24,472 nucleotides of DNA from an uncultured Collinsella sp. (GCA_934654605.1 CAKUGH010000020.1:1-24472), one strand, 5' to 3'; shown: positions 8,083 to 15,591, counted from the first letter of the stretch. The notes: generated from the sequence alone by a model not told the origin. Made by a program: numbers and translations.

Positions 8083-8609
8083 GAGGCGGGCGGCCTGTTG
8101 GCTCGCTGCTGGTGCTCGTCTGTTTGCTCGTGGCAATAGCGGTGACGCTTTGGGGGTTGGGTGTTGCGCGACAGCAGCGTCCAGGCGCTACTGCCGATTT
8201 GGGAACGGGCCCGGCGGCGGTGTCACAATCGGAAGGCGCGGGGGATATGGGCGGTCAGAATGCCGCTGTCACGGCGCGGACCTTTTTGCAGACACTCGAC
8301 GAGCGGGCGGCCAGCGCGACGGAGCCGTCTGCAGACAACGCGATCGCGGTTCGACTCGCATGGTCCGAGGACCGGCCGATGACCGAGGCGGCGGCAGACC
8401 TGTTGCGCGCCTACCGCGAGGTGCCCACGGCCCAGCTCGCCCTGAGCGGCTATCTCGATATTAAGGGCAACGTATGGGGCGCCATCGTGCGCGATGGGCG
8501 AGGCTGGGTCGACATGGTGACGGTTGCCGCGGATGCCGGCGATGCCTCGTGCCGCCTGCGTGCCGTGCGTCTGGTTCCGCAAACAACGGAGTCAAAGGAG
8601 GGGTCGTGA
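8046..8609 (+). CDS. Small membrane-anchored protein of the Tad locus, function unknown
   Basis: 187 residues starting inside the Flp gene (37-nt overlap). A short basic N-terminus is followed by one membrane helix (LLVLVCLLVAIAVTLWGLGV, about residues 21-40), a Gly/Ala-rich stretch and a soluble domain (TARTFLQTLDERAASAT...GYLDIKGNVWGAIVRDGRGWVDMVTVAADAGDASCRLRAVRLVP). I do not recognise a family. Its topology suggests a bitopic protein with the domain outside the membrane. Its place between two pilin genes suggests a role in pilin handling or as a minor pilus part. ATG 8046 has only a weak GAAGAG upstream. GGAGGC at 8082-8088 lies over 20 nt from the GTG at 8112, so the start is uncertain. 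Confidence 0.7.
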   Translation: MERDQRRHQQSVGGGRPVGSLLVLVCLLVAIAVTLWGLGVARQQRPGATADLGTGPAAVSQSEGAGDMGGQNAAVTARTFLQTLDERAASATEPSADNAIAVRLAWSEDRPMTEAAADLLRAYREVPTAQLALSGYLDIKGNVWGAIVRDGRGWVDMVTVAADAGDASCRLRAVRLVPQTTESKEGS

Positions 8610-8610
8610 A

Positions 8611-8829
8611 ATGCATGATGTCCTGCGTGAGGAATCTGCTCAGTCGACTGTCGAATACGCCATCGTCACCGTGGCACTGTTATCGATTGTGCTGGCGATT
8701 GCGGGGCTTTGGCGCGCCGGCACCGATGGGCGCTTGGCGGCACTGGTCGAGCGGGCAGCGTCTCATGGCGTCGCCCCATCGTCGGTTATCGATGCCGCGA
8801 CGGGTGCCAAGGACATCGCTCTGTATTGA
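8611..8829 (+). CDS. Second Flp-like pilin or pseudopilin
   Basis: 72 residues: MHDVLREESAQSTVEYAIVTVALLSIVLAIAGLW, then a soluble tail of about 35 residues. It shares the EESAQxTxEYAI core with the Flp pilin at 7849 but differs elsewhere and has a longer C-terminus, so it is a likely minor pilin. AAAGGAGGGG (8595-8603) before ATG 8611 is a strong ribosome-binding site. It directly follows the stop of the preceding gene. The next gene's frame begins within or at its end. Confidence 0.82.
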   Translation: MHDVLREESAQSTVEYAIVTVALLSIVLAIAGLWRAGTDGRLAALVERAASHGVAPSSVIDAATGAKDIALY

Positions 8830-9304
8830 TATCGCGTGCGAGGATCGGGCGCAGTCTACGGTCGAGGCCGCCTTTTTGCTGCCGACGTTTTTGACGCTCA
8901 TCCTGCTGGCGCTGCAGCCGGTGTGCCTGCTCTATACGCGCGCGGTCATGGAGTCTGCCGCCGCCGAGACCGCGCGGCTTATGACCACGACGACGGTGGA
9001 GGACGACGATGACCTTAAGGAGTTCACTCGCCGCAGACTTGCCGCGGTGCCCAATGTCTCGATTTTTCATGCCGGTGGGCCGCTGTCGTGGGATATCGAG
9101 TTGGGCCGGGCGGGCGCGGGCGGCACCTCGTCCGTGTCTGTTGCCGGCGAGGTTAAGCCGCTGCCCGTGATCGGTGCATTTGTGCAGGCCATGGGCAGTG
9201 CGGGTGAGGGTGGCTATGTCGAGCTCAAGGTCGATGTCTCGTATCGATCGCGTCCCGAATGGCTGGAGGGAGATTATGGTTCATGGATTGCTGCGTGGGA
9301 TTAA
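8792..9304 (+). CDS. tadE: TadE-like pseudopilin
   Basis: About 170 residues. It has an N-terminal CEDRAQSTVEAAFLLPTFLTLILLALQPVCLLYTRAVMESAAAETARL. This is the TadE pattern: a prepilin-like AQSTVE site, one hydrophobic helix, and a following helix starting with R..me.aA...AR. Then comes a soluble domain ending YRSRPEWLEGDYGSWIAAWD. The start is uncertain: ATG 8792 lies inside the preceding gene with no clear ribosome-binding site, while a non-standard ATT at 8825 has AAGGA upstream and would abut the previous stop. TadE-like proteins are minor pilins needed for Flp pilus assembly. The end overlaps the next start by 29 nt. Confidence 0.78.
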   Translation: MPRRVPRTSLCIDIACEDRAQSTVEAAFLLPTFLTLILLALQPVCLLYTRAVMESAAAETARLMTTTTVEDDDDLKEFTRRRLAAVPNVSIFHAGGPLSWDIELGRAGAGGTSSVSVAGEVKPLPVIGAFVQAMGSAGEGGYVELKVDVSYRSRPEWLEGDYGSWIAAWD

Positions 9305-11441
9305 GCGCTGCCTGCTGCGGGTGACGCAAGGGTTTGCAGCTCGCCGTCGACCGGGCGACAGCTGCAAGCGGGGTGGCTTTATGGGCCGTGCCGGTATCGA
9401 CTTGTTTATCGAAGACGGTGCCTATACCACGCTCTCCTCTGCGGTTGTCATTCTAGTGGTGCTTACGCTGCTGTTTTCATCGACCGCTGCGATATGGAGC
9501 ATGTCGCGCGCCGGAGACACCCAGGTGGCGGCCGATAGCGGCGCGTTGGCGGGTGCCAACGTGGTGTCGTCCTATCACACGGCAGCCACGGTGGTGGATG
9601 CGAGCATTTTGAGTTTGGGCCTGGCGGGGTTTGCCACGATCGGCACCGGCTTGGTGGCCATTCTCATACCGGGTGCCGAGGTTGTTGGCAGCGATATCAT
9701 CGACACGGGAACCCAGATCATTAAAACGCGTAACAAGTTTGCCAAAAGCGCGGCAAAGGGCCTGCAGAAGATCGAGACTGCCTTGCCGTATCTGGTTGCC
9801 GCGCGCGCCATGCAGGCAGTATCGGCGCAGGATACCGACAGTGTGACCTATACCGGCACGGCGCTTGCCGTGCCCAGGACGTCAGAGTCGGATTTTGTTG
9901 CGCTCGAAGGGTCCGAGATCTCGACCGATGCCATTAAAGATGCATCGGAAGATCTGGAGCGTGCGGCCGAGGAGCTGCAAAAAGCATCGGAGGAGACGGC
10001 GAAGGCCAAAGAGCGTGCCTGGCTTGCCGACTGCGGTGGGTCGGATAAGGGTTCGGTCGACAGCTGTTCGTGTATGTGGGAGCGCGCAAAAAGCCTAACG
10101 GATCTCTCCGGTGTTCAAAATCCGCATTATGCTTCGAGCGTTACATGGGAGCCTCAGGTTGCCCTCGACCGCGCAAAGGACTACTACCATTGGCGTCTGA
10201 CAAATGAGAAGCCCCAAGGCTCGAGTGTCGAGATGAAGGCAGAGTCTGCGGCGCGTAAGGCGTTTTATACCTACGCGAGCGCGGAGGTCGATCGGGCATA
10301 TATAACCGAGAACGGAGACAGGGTTTCCTCCTATATTCCGCTGCTGCCACGCAACTCTGATGAAGTTCGGGCGACGGAACTCTATACCGATGCGGTGTGG
10401 CCGACTAGCGTGAACGATGGCAAGGCGTATCTGCATTACGGGACGACCTGCCCTAACTACAAGAAAGGAACGCCGAACGGGTTTGCTTCGGTTGCCGATT
10501 ACGATGGACAGGACAAATGCAGCAAATGCCATTTTGGCGTTTCGTCGCTTGGTGCTGTTGCGGCGCCTTCAACCTCTATCGAAAACGGCTTCGAATATCA
10601 CTTTGACAAGTTTAAAGACGCCCTGGAGGACTATGTCGACTGTCGCAACAAGGAGCTCGAACTCGGGCGTCAGACCGAGGACGAAGCTGACCGTGCGGGC
10701 AATGCGTTCGATACCGCCATCAAAGAACTTTCCGGTGAGCGCCCGCGCATCGCCCCGCCCGGTCGCAACGGCGTGGTCGCCTTTGCGGTCTCGGGCGCCA
10801 TCTCCGGCCCCGACGAGCTCAACTCCTCGTTTAACACGGCAGTTGAGCTTGGCGATCGGGGTGCAATTTCTGCTGCAGTGCTCGCGCCCGATGATGCGAC
10901 GGCGCAAAATAACGTTCTCTCGCGGTTTTTCTCGACGCTGGAGGAGCGTTCGGGCGGCGTTGCCGGCGTGCTCGACGGCGTTATGGATGTTTGGGGCCGC
11001 CTGCTTGTGGGGTACGGAGACATCCAGGGTGCGGCCGACGAGCTTATGGGAGAGCTGATTGGTGACTTGGGAGGGGGTAGCGGCGCGTTGGGCTCCATCG
11101 CGTCCTGGCTCGGTGACACCGTCTCGTCCTCCGTGGAGGCGCTGGGACTCGAGCCGTGCGATTTGCGTCTGCGAAAACCGGTGCTGACCGATACCGCCAA
11201 TGTCATTAAAAGTCCGGGGTCCGATATCGCGGGCATCTCCAAAACTCAAGATGCCCTGCGAAAAATCCCCTTGGGCGTGACTGACCCCAAGGCACTTTGC
11301 GAGGCCTTGGAATATCACGTCGAGCGCACCATCAGCGGCGCGGTGTTCACGCTTGCGGAGATCCCGCTGCCCGGCGGCGGCTCCATCCCGCTCACGGTCG
11401 ATGTTGCCACGCTGGCGGGGGCTTTTGGCGGTGGGTCGTAA
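9276..11441 (+). CDS. Large TadG-like pilus-locus protein
   Basis: 721 residues. An N-terminal membrane helix (residues about 50-75: LSSAVVILVVLTLLFSSTAAIW) is followed by SRAGDTQVAADSGALAGANVV, which resembles the Q.aADaaALAgA stretch of TadG/TadE-like proteins. A second hydrophobic segment (LSLGLAGFATIGTGLVAILIPG) follows. An Ala/Glu/Lys-rich coiled-coil-like stretch (DLERAAEELQKASEETAKAKERA) precedes a Cys-containing middle part with C392, C415, C418 and a CSKCH motif. The C-terminal part is rich in Gly and Ser (LGGGSGALGSIASWLGDTVSSS). It is probably exposed outside the cell and may be a pilus tip or base component. GGAGGGAGATT just before ATG 9276 decides the start. The stop overlaps the next ATG by one base (TAATG). 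Confidence 0.75.
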   Translation: MVHGLLRGIKRCLLRVTQGFAARRRPGDSCKRGGFMGRAGIDLFIEDGAYTTLSSAVVILVVLTLLFSSTAAIWSMSRAGDTQVAADSGALAGANVVSSYHTAATVVDASILSLGLAGFATIGTGLVAILIPGAEVVGSDIIDTGTQIIKTRNKFAKSAAKGLQKIETALPYLVAARAMQAVSAQDTDSVTYTGTALAVPRTSESDFVALEGSEISTDAIKDASEDLERAAEELQKASEETAKAKERAWLADCGGSDKGSVDSCSCMWERAKSLTDLSGVQNPHYASSVTWEPQVALDRAKDYYHWRLTNEKPQGSSVEMKAESAARKAFYTYASAEVDRAYITENGDRVSSYIPLLPRNSDEVRATELYTDAVWPTSVNDGKAYLHYGTTCPNYKKGTPNGFASVADYDGQDKCSKCHFGVSSLGAVAAPSTSIENGFEYHFDKFKDALEDYVDCRNKELELGRQTEDEADRAGNAFDTAIKELSGERPRIAPPGRNGVVAFAVSGAISGPDELNSSFNTAVELGDRGAISAAVLAPDDATAQNNVLSRFFSTLEERSGGVAGVLDGVMDVWGRLLVGYGDIQGAADELMGELIGDLGGGSGALGSIASWLGDTVSSSVEALGLEPCDLRLRKPVLTDTANVIKSPGSDIAGISKTQDALRKIPLGVTDPKALCEALEYHVERTISGAVFTLAEIPLPGGGSIPLTVDVATLAGAFGGGS

Positions 11442-11917
11442 TGGGCATTCGCACGGGCTTGCGCGAGGAGCGTGCCCAGGCGACGGTCGAGATGGCCGTG
11501 GTTACGCCCGTCCTGATCGTGCTGGCTCTCATCGTGTACAACGTCATGATCTTTGCCGGCGCGGTCGCGCGCTTCGACCGCGTGGTGCCCGACATCGTGC
11601 TGGCGCACGCTGTGGCGCCGGGCGGGGAGGGTGACGAGAGCTCCATTGACGCTTCCGCGACCGTTCAGGCTCAGATTCAGGATGCCATGGAGGGATATGG
11701 CCTACAGGTCGAGGTCTCGAGCGAGCAAGGCACGGCGTCATCGGATGGTGGCCTGCTCTCTCTTTCTGGTACGTTTAGGACCTATACCTGCACCATGCAC
11801 TACGAACCGTGGCCGAGTTCGCTGAGCATCGCCGGCGTTTCCCTGGGGGCGCCAGCCGTGCTCACGCATGAACGCGCGGTGACGGTCGATCCGTGGCGTC
11901 CGGGGGTGGTCATGTGA
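11441..11917 (+). CDS. Second TadE-like pseudopilin
   Basis: 158 residues. The N-terminus reads GLREERAQATVEMAVVTPVLIVLALIVYNVMIF: an AQATVE processing-like site with Glu at +5, then a single hydrophobic helix ending in YN as in TadE families. The soluble part includes ATVQAQIQDAMEGYGLQVEVSS and two Cys-flanking Tyr/Thr segments (FRTYTCTMHYEPWP). It starts on the final base of the preceding stop and ends overlapping the DUF192 gene by GTGA. It is a probable minor pilin of the same machine. Confidence 0.82.
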   Translation: MGIRTGLREERAQATVEMAVVTPVLIVLALIVYNVMIFAGAVARFDRVVPDIVLAHAVAPGGEGDESSIDASATVQAQIQDAMEGYGLQVEVSSEQGTASSDGGLLSLSGTFRTYTCTMHYEPWPSSLSIAGVSLGAPAVLTHERAVTVDPWRPGVVM

Positions 11918-12273
11918 GTGCGGCCTCGTCCTATATCGCCTACGCGCGGGCGCTCAACAGGTTGGGCTGGACGCCGGCCGAGTTTGTGGTGGCGGAGTCG
12001 TTTACCGCGCGTCTGCGCGGCATGCTGGGACGGCGGCCGATTGCCGCCAGCGGACTGCCGCTTGTTATGGCGTTTCCGCGCTGTTCCTCGGTTCACACCT
12101 GCTTTATGGCCTATCCCATCGACATCGCCTTTATCGATCGCAATGGCAATGTCCTCGTATGCTACGAAAACGTACGTCCCTGGCGCATGTGCTCCTGCCC
12201 CGGCGCCTGGGCGGCACTCGAGCGCCCTTCAATCATTGTTTCGCCCCCTGCTCTCCAACGCGTGCCGGCATAG
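11914..12273 (+). CDS. DUF192 family protein, last gene of the pilus operon
   Basis: 119 residues. Seen: AESFTARLRGMLGRRP, FPRCSSVHTCFMAYPIDIAFIDRNGNVLVCYENVRPWRMCSCPGAWAALE. This is the DUF192 layout of R..GLm-type opening, SVHTf(f)M..pIDv.Fld..g.V, and a Pro-rich end with an Ala-Leu-Glu segment. The family's biochemical role is not established. GTG 11914 gives a GTGA overlap with the preceding stop, so it is translationally coupled to pilus genes; an in-frame GTG at 11893 is an alternative. It lacks a clear signal peptide here. Confidence 0.85.
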   Translation: MSAASSYIAYARALNRLGWTPAEFVVAESFTARLRGMLGRRPIAASGLPLVMAFPRCSSVHTCFMAYPIDIAFIDRNGNVLVCYENVRPWRMCSCPGAWAALERPSIIVSPPALQRVPA

Positions 12274-12276
12274 GAA

Positions 12277-12317
12277 TTGGCGACAGTGGACTTTCGTCAT
12301 ACGAAATTTGGTACGAT
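12277..12317 (+). promoter_or_regulatory. Promoter and palindromic operator of the toxin-antitoxin pair
   Basis: TTGGCG (12277-12282) and TACGAA (12300-12305) are spaced by 17 bp. TTTCGT-CAT-ACGAAA (12292-12306) is a perfect 6-bp inverted repeat overlapping the -10, which fits autorepression by the ribbon-helix-helix antitoxin. An alternative -10 is TACGAT at 12312-12317. GGAGGAGG follows before the toxin ATG. Confidence 0.55.
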
Positions 12318-12331
12318 GGAGGAGGAGATGC

Positions 12332-12598
12332 ATGGATGTCGAGATTCATCCCAACGCCAAAAAGCACCTGACGGAAAAGCAGGTGCTTGGTGCCTGGCTC
12401 GCGGTTACTGAGTGTGTTCGCCGCGAGTCGGAGGACGAGCCGCCGAGATGGCTTGCGATTGGATAGCTTCCGGACGGTCGGAGTGTGGAGCTTGTCGCGG
12501 TCGAACTTATTCGTGGGTGGCTCATTATTCATGCCTTGTCTCCGGTTCAGAAGAAATTCTGGCAAGAGATCGAGCGAGCTCGGCAAAGGGGTCGATGA
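12332..12598 (+). pseudogene. Toxin-like gene interrupted by an in-frame TAG
   Basis: From ATG 12332 (GGAGGAGG upstream) the frame reads MDVEIHPNAKKHLTEKQV... PRWLAIG, then TAG at 12464-12466. It continues in the same frame as LPDGRSVELVAVELIRGW LIIHALSPVQKKFWQEIERA until TGA at 12596-12598. The two halves together make an 88-codon protein that resembles small actinobacterial toxin-module proteins (pattern: R/H...H.lte..v..aw....r......Rw.aiG.d..Gr.vElv.v......liiHA..p..kkf). One base change (for example TGG to TAG) would explain the break. It overlaps the antitoxin start by ATGA, the usual coupling of such modules. Family assignment is by pattern recall only. Confidence 0.7.
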
Positions 12599-12882
12599 TG
12601 GGCAAGACATATACGACCGCTAATGGTCAGGTTGTAACGGATGAAATGATTGACGCGTGGTGTGAGTCGTACGAGCGCGGAGAGTTTCCGGATGGCGAAC
12701 ACACTGTTGGGGGGATCGTGCACGGGCGGCCCCCGCTCTCAAGTGAGGGGACGGCAACGCTATCAGTCAAGATTCCTCTAGGAATGAAGGAGGCGATTCG
12801 TCGACGGGCGGCGGCTGAGGGAATGACACCAAGTGAGTTTGCTCGTGCGGCCCTGAGCGAAAAACTTCTTGCTGCCGGTTGA
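12595..12882 (+). CDS. Ribbon-helix-helix (CopG-like) antitoxin
   Basis: 95 residues. The N-terminal half (YTTANGQVVTDEMIDAWCESYERGEFPDGEHTVGGIVHGRPPLS) is acidic. The C-terminal half TATLSVKIPLGMKEAIRRRAAAEGMTPSEFARAALSEKLL fits a ribbon-helix-helix: a short strand, a first helix and a second helix beginning SEFAR. Such proteins bind a palindromic operator and neutralise the partner toxin. ATG 12595 overlaps the toxin stop. The frame is intact although the toxin frame is not, as seen when a toxin is inactivated and the antitoxin kept. Confidence 0.75.
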   Translation: MMGKTYTTANGQVVTDEMIDAWCESYERGEFPDGEHTVGGIVHGRPPLSSEGTATLSVKIPLGMKEAIRRRAAAEGMTPSEFARAALSEKLLAAG

Positions 12883-12956
12883 TGCTTCTGACGTGCCGTT
12901 CTATAGGATCGAGGTCGTGGCCGATGTCGCGTTCAAAACTTTTTTAAAATTCTCGG

Positions 12957-12984
12957 TTGACCGGAGCGCGTCCTTGGTTATACT
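12957..12984 (+). promoter_or_regulatory. tRNA-Phe promoter
   Basis: TTGACC (12957-12962), a 16-bp spacer and TATACT (12979-12984), about 33 nt before the tRNA. This is the best sigma-70-like promoter of the region and suits a stable RNA gene. Confidence 0.75.
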
Positions 12985-13016
12985 AATCAAGCCTTGAAAC
13001 AAGGCACACCTCAAAT

Positions 13017-13089
<73 letters not shown>

Positions 13090-13102
13090 CCTTGAATTGA
13101 CT

Positions 13103-13133
13103 AGGACCTCTGCAAAGGGGTCCTTTTCTTTTA
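13103..13133 (+). terminator. tRNA-Phe terminator, first copy
   Basis: AGGACC (13103-13108) pairs with GGTCCT (13119-13124) around a short loop and is followed by a T-rich tract (TTTCTTTT). It is duplicated exactly 186 bp downstream. Confidence 0.8.
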
Positions 13134-13288
13134 TGCAGCCTCCACATGGAATCGAACCCCGTGAGGGCGCGGAGCTGAGTAAACGCGTAAGCGTTTGCCA
13201 GCGCAGCTCGCAAGGCGCGCAAGCGCCGCAGCGGTCCGTCCGCGCAGCGCGCGGACGCGATTCCCTTCCCCGCCACCTTGAATTGACT

Positions 13289-13319
13289 AGGACCTCTGCA
13301 AAGGGGTCCTTTTCTTTTA
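13289..13319 (+). terminator. tRNA-Phe terminator, second copy
   Basis: Identical to the terminator at 13103 and part of the 63-bp direct repeat. It follows a second copy of the tRNA 3' end (13258-13277) rather than a whole tRNA. Confidence 0.75.
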
Positions 13320-13330
13320 TCGAGGGCTCT

Positions 13331-13442
13331 GCGGAAATTGCATCCCAGAATTTTGGTCCAGAGTGGGATGTGCTTTCCGCTTCGGGCCTGTTTGGGAAAG
13401 CTTGGCCCGGAATCCGGCGAAATTGCGGGATGCACTTTCCGG
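13331..13442. repeat. Three palindromes in the gap before the GH5-like gene
   Basis: Palindrome 1 (13331-13380) pairs GCGGAAA with TTTCCGC and CATCCCA with TGGGATG. Palindrome 2 pairs CGGGCC (13383-13388) with GGCCCG (13404-13409). Palindrome 3 (13414-13442) pairs CCGG/CCGG and GAAA/TTTC and shares GAAATTGC and GGGATG..CTTTCCG with palindrome 1, so it looks like a shortened relative. I see no gene in 13321-13620. These look like REP-type intergenic repeats, but the copy number elsewhere is unknown. Confidence 0.5.
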
Positions 13443-13620
13443 TGCATGCGTGCATCTCGGCGTGCCAGCTCGAACCCGCCTGGCCCGGACATTCCTCCCA
13501 CTTTTGCGCCACTTTGTAGACCGTTCGGTCGCCTGTCCGCATGCGCGGGTATACTCAAAACGATACTTTTCCTATGCAATACGATGCAGGCTCGACCTGC
13601 GCGATCCGAAGGGGGCAGTG

Positions 13621-14682
13621 ATGGAGAGGATACTCGGCGTTAATCTCTCTGGCTGGTTTATTCCCGAGCCCTGGGTGACTCCGTCGCTCTATGCGGCAAC
13701 CGGTGCATCCAATGCGGCCGAGCTGCAGGATGCCATGGGCACCGCCGCTTATAACGAGCGCATGCGCCGCCATTACGAGACGTTTGTGAGCGAGGACGAT
13801 TTTCGCCGCATGGCGCAGATTGGCCTCAACGCCGTGCGCCTGCCGGTGCCGTGGTATGCCTTTGGCTCGCAGGAGTCCGACGCTTCCTACATCTCGGTCG
13901 TGGACTATATCGATCGAGCCATTGAGTGGGCTGCCAAGTACAACATCCGCGTACTGCTCGATCTGGCGACTGTACCCGGCGGCCAGGGCGATTCCAACGA
14001 TTCGCCCACCACGCCGGAGGTCGTTGCCGAGTGGCATTCGTCCACCAACGGCCGTCATGTCGCACTCGACGTGCTTGAGCGCCTGGCCGATCGCTACGGC
14101 GAGGCAGAAAGCCTGCTGGGCATTGAGCTGTTGGACACGCCGCAGATGAGCGTTCGCAAGAGCCTCTTTACCATGACGGATGGCATTCCGGCGCACTACC
14201 TGCGCAACTTCTATCGCGACGCGTACGAGCTCGTCCGTTCGTATATGCCCGAGGACAAGATCATCGTCTTTTCCTCCTCGGGACATCCCGGTGAGTGGAA
14301 GCACTTTATGCGCGGTGCCAAGTACAAGAACGTCTACATGGACCTTCACCTGTATCATTACCGCGACGAGTACGCGCTCGACATCACAAGCCCCCGCGGT
14401 CTAACCACGGCGATTTCGCGCAACAAGCGTGAGCTCAAAGAAGCTATTGCAACTGGGTTCCCCGTCTTGGTGGGCGAATGGTCGGGCGCGGCGATCTTTG
14501 CCAACTCGTCAGTTACGCCCGAGGGTCGCAATGCCTACGAGCGCGTATTTATCGCCAACCAGCTGGCGTCGTTTGCGCCGGCGGCTGGCTGGTTCTTCCA
14601 AACGTGGAAGACCGAGAAGCGCATCGCGGCATGGGATGCCCGCGCGGCACTCGGCACGCTCGAGCGCGGCATGATTGAATAG
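13621..14682 (+). CDS. Glycoside hydrolase family 5-like protein, acid/base Glu not conserved
   Basis: 353 residues with no signal peptide, so probably cytoplasmic. The fold signature is that of GH5 exo-1,3-glucanase-like enzymes: GVNLSGWFIPEPWVTPSLY near the start, FRRMAQIGLNAVRLPVPWYAF, IEWAAKYNIRVLLDL, LLGIELLDTP, DLHLYHYRD and PVLVGEWSGA. The nucleophile Glu of GEWS is present (residue 286). The usual Asn-Glu-Pro with the acid/base Glu is Asp-Thr-Pro (D172, T173). Family knowledge: such proteins cleave beta-glucans or glucosides in two steps using both Glu residues. This one may be inactive, have another acid or have a changed role. ATG 13621 is preceded by AAGGGGG. A weak -10 (TATACT, 13550-13555) lies upstream. 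Confidence 0.8.
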   Translation: MERILGVNLSGWFIPEPWVTPSLYAATGASNAAELQDAMGTAAYNERMRRHYETFVSEDDFRRMAQIGLNAVRLPVPWYAFGSQESDASYISVVDYIDRAIEWAAKYNIRVLLDLATVPGGQGDSNDSPTTPEVVAEWHSSTNGRHVALDVLERLADRYGEAESLLGIELLDTPQMSVRKSLFTMTDGIPAHYLRNFYRDAYELVRSYMPEDKIIVFSSSGHPGEWKHFMRGAKYKNVYMDLHLYHYRDEYALDITSPRGLTTAISRNKRELKEAIATGFPVLVGEWSGAAIFANSSVTPEGRNAYERVFIANQLASFAPAAGWFFQTWKTEKRIAAWDARAALGTLERGMIE

Positions 14683-14688
14683 GTTGAT

Positions 14689-15567
14689 ATGACGCAAAAC
14701 AGCGCCCGCACGGGCAAACTTTATGTGGTCGGTACGCCCATTGGTAACCTGGGCGACTTGTCCCCGCGCGTCGGCGAGGCATTTGGCGCCGCCGATGCCA
14801 TCTGCTGCGAGGACACGCGCGTGACCTCAAAGCTGCTGATGCACCTGGGTATTTCCAAACCGCTCGTCCGTTGCGACGAGAACGTGATTGCAAGTCGCGC
14901 GGCCGGCCTGGTCGACCGCCTGCTGGCGGGGGAGACCCTTGCCTTTGCCTCGGATGCCGGCATGCCGAGCGTGTCCGACCCCGGCCAGGCTCTGGTCGAG
15001 GCGGCGCGCGAGGCCGATGTGCCCGTCGAGGTCATTCCCGGACCTTCCGCATGCGTCACGGCGCTCGTGTCGTCCGGCATTCCCTGCGAGCACTTCTTCT
15101 TCGAAGGCTTTTTGGGCCGCAAGCACGGCGACCGCGTGCGTCGCCTGCAACGTCTTGCCGTGGTGCCCGGCGCACTCATCTTCTACGAGTCTCCACATCG
15201 TATCGTGGCGACGCTCGAGGCCGTGGCCGAGGTCTTTCCCCAGCGCGATGTTGCCGTCTGCCGCGAGCTCACCAAGCTGCACGAGGAAGTCTTGCGCGGG
15301 TCTGCCGCCCAGCTTGCCGAGGAGCTGCGTGCCCGTGGCGAGGTAAAAGGCGAGATTGCGCTGGTCATCGCGCCGCCGAGTGAAGACGAGGAGGCCGGCA
15401 TCGCGCCGGTTGGCACCGCGGCGGCAGACCCCGATGGGGCCCTGCGTGAGGATATCCGCGCCGCGCTCGAGGAGGGCGAGCCCGCCTCCGCGGTGGCAAA
15501 GCGCCTGTCGCAGAAGTATTCGCGCCGCAAGCGCGATGTCTATGCCATGGTGCTCGATATGCAATAG
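14689..15567 (+). CDS. rsmI: 16S rRNA (cytidine1402-2'-O)-methyltransferase RsmI
   Basis: 292 residues. Tetrapyrrole-methylase fold: KLYVVGTPIGNLGDLSPR at the N-terminus, CCEDTRVTSKLL, ASDAGMPSVSDPG, VIPGPSACVTALVSSGIP, FFFEGFLGRK, FYESPHRI and CRELTKLHEEVLRG. These are the conserved RsmI blocks. It uses SAM to 2'-O-methylate C1402 of 16S rRNA in the decoding centre. The C-terminal tail (SAVAKRLSQKYSRRKRDVYAMVLDMQ) is the typical helical end. The ATG lies 6 nt after the previous stop without a strong ribosome-binding site, so coupling to that gene is likely. Confidence 0.95.
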   Translation: MTQNSARTGKLYVVGTPIGNLGDLSPRVGEAFGAADAICCEDTRVTSKLLMHLGISKPLVRCDENVIASRAAGLVDRLLAGETLAFASDAGMPSVSDPGQALVEAAREADVPVEVIPGPSACVTALVSSGIPCEHFFFEGFLGRKHGDRVRRLQRLAVVPGALIFYESPHRIVATLEAVAEVFPQRDVAVCRELTKLHEEVLRGSAAQLAEELRARGEVKGEIALVIAPPSEDEEAGIAPVGTAAADPDGALREDIRAALEEGEPASAVAKRLSQKYSRRKRDVYAMVLDMQ

Positions 15568-15591
15568 ATGGAGGATATCCAGCCCTTGCGT

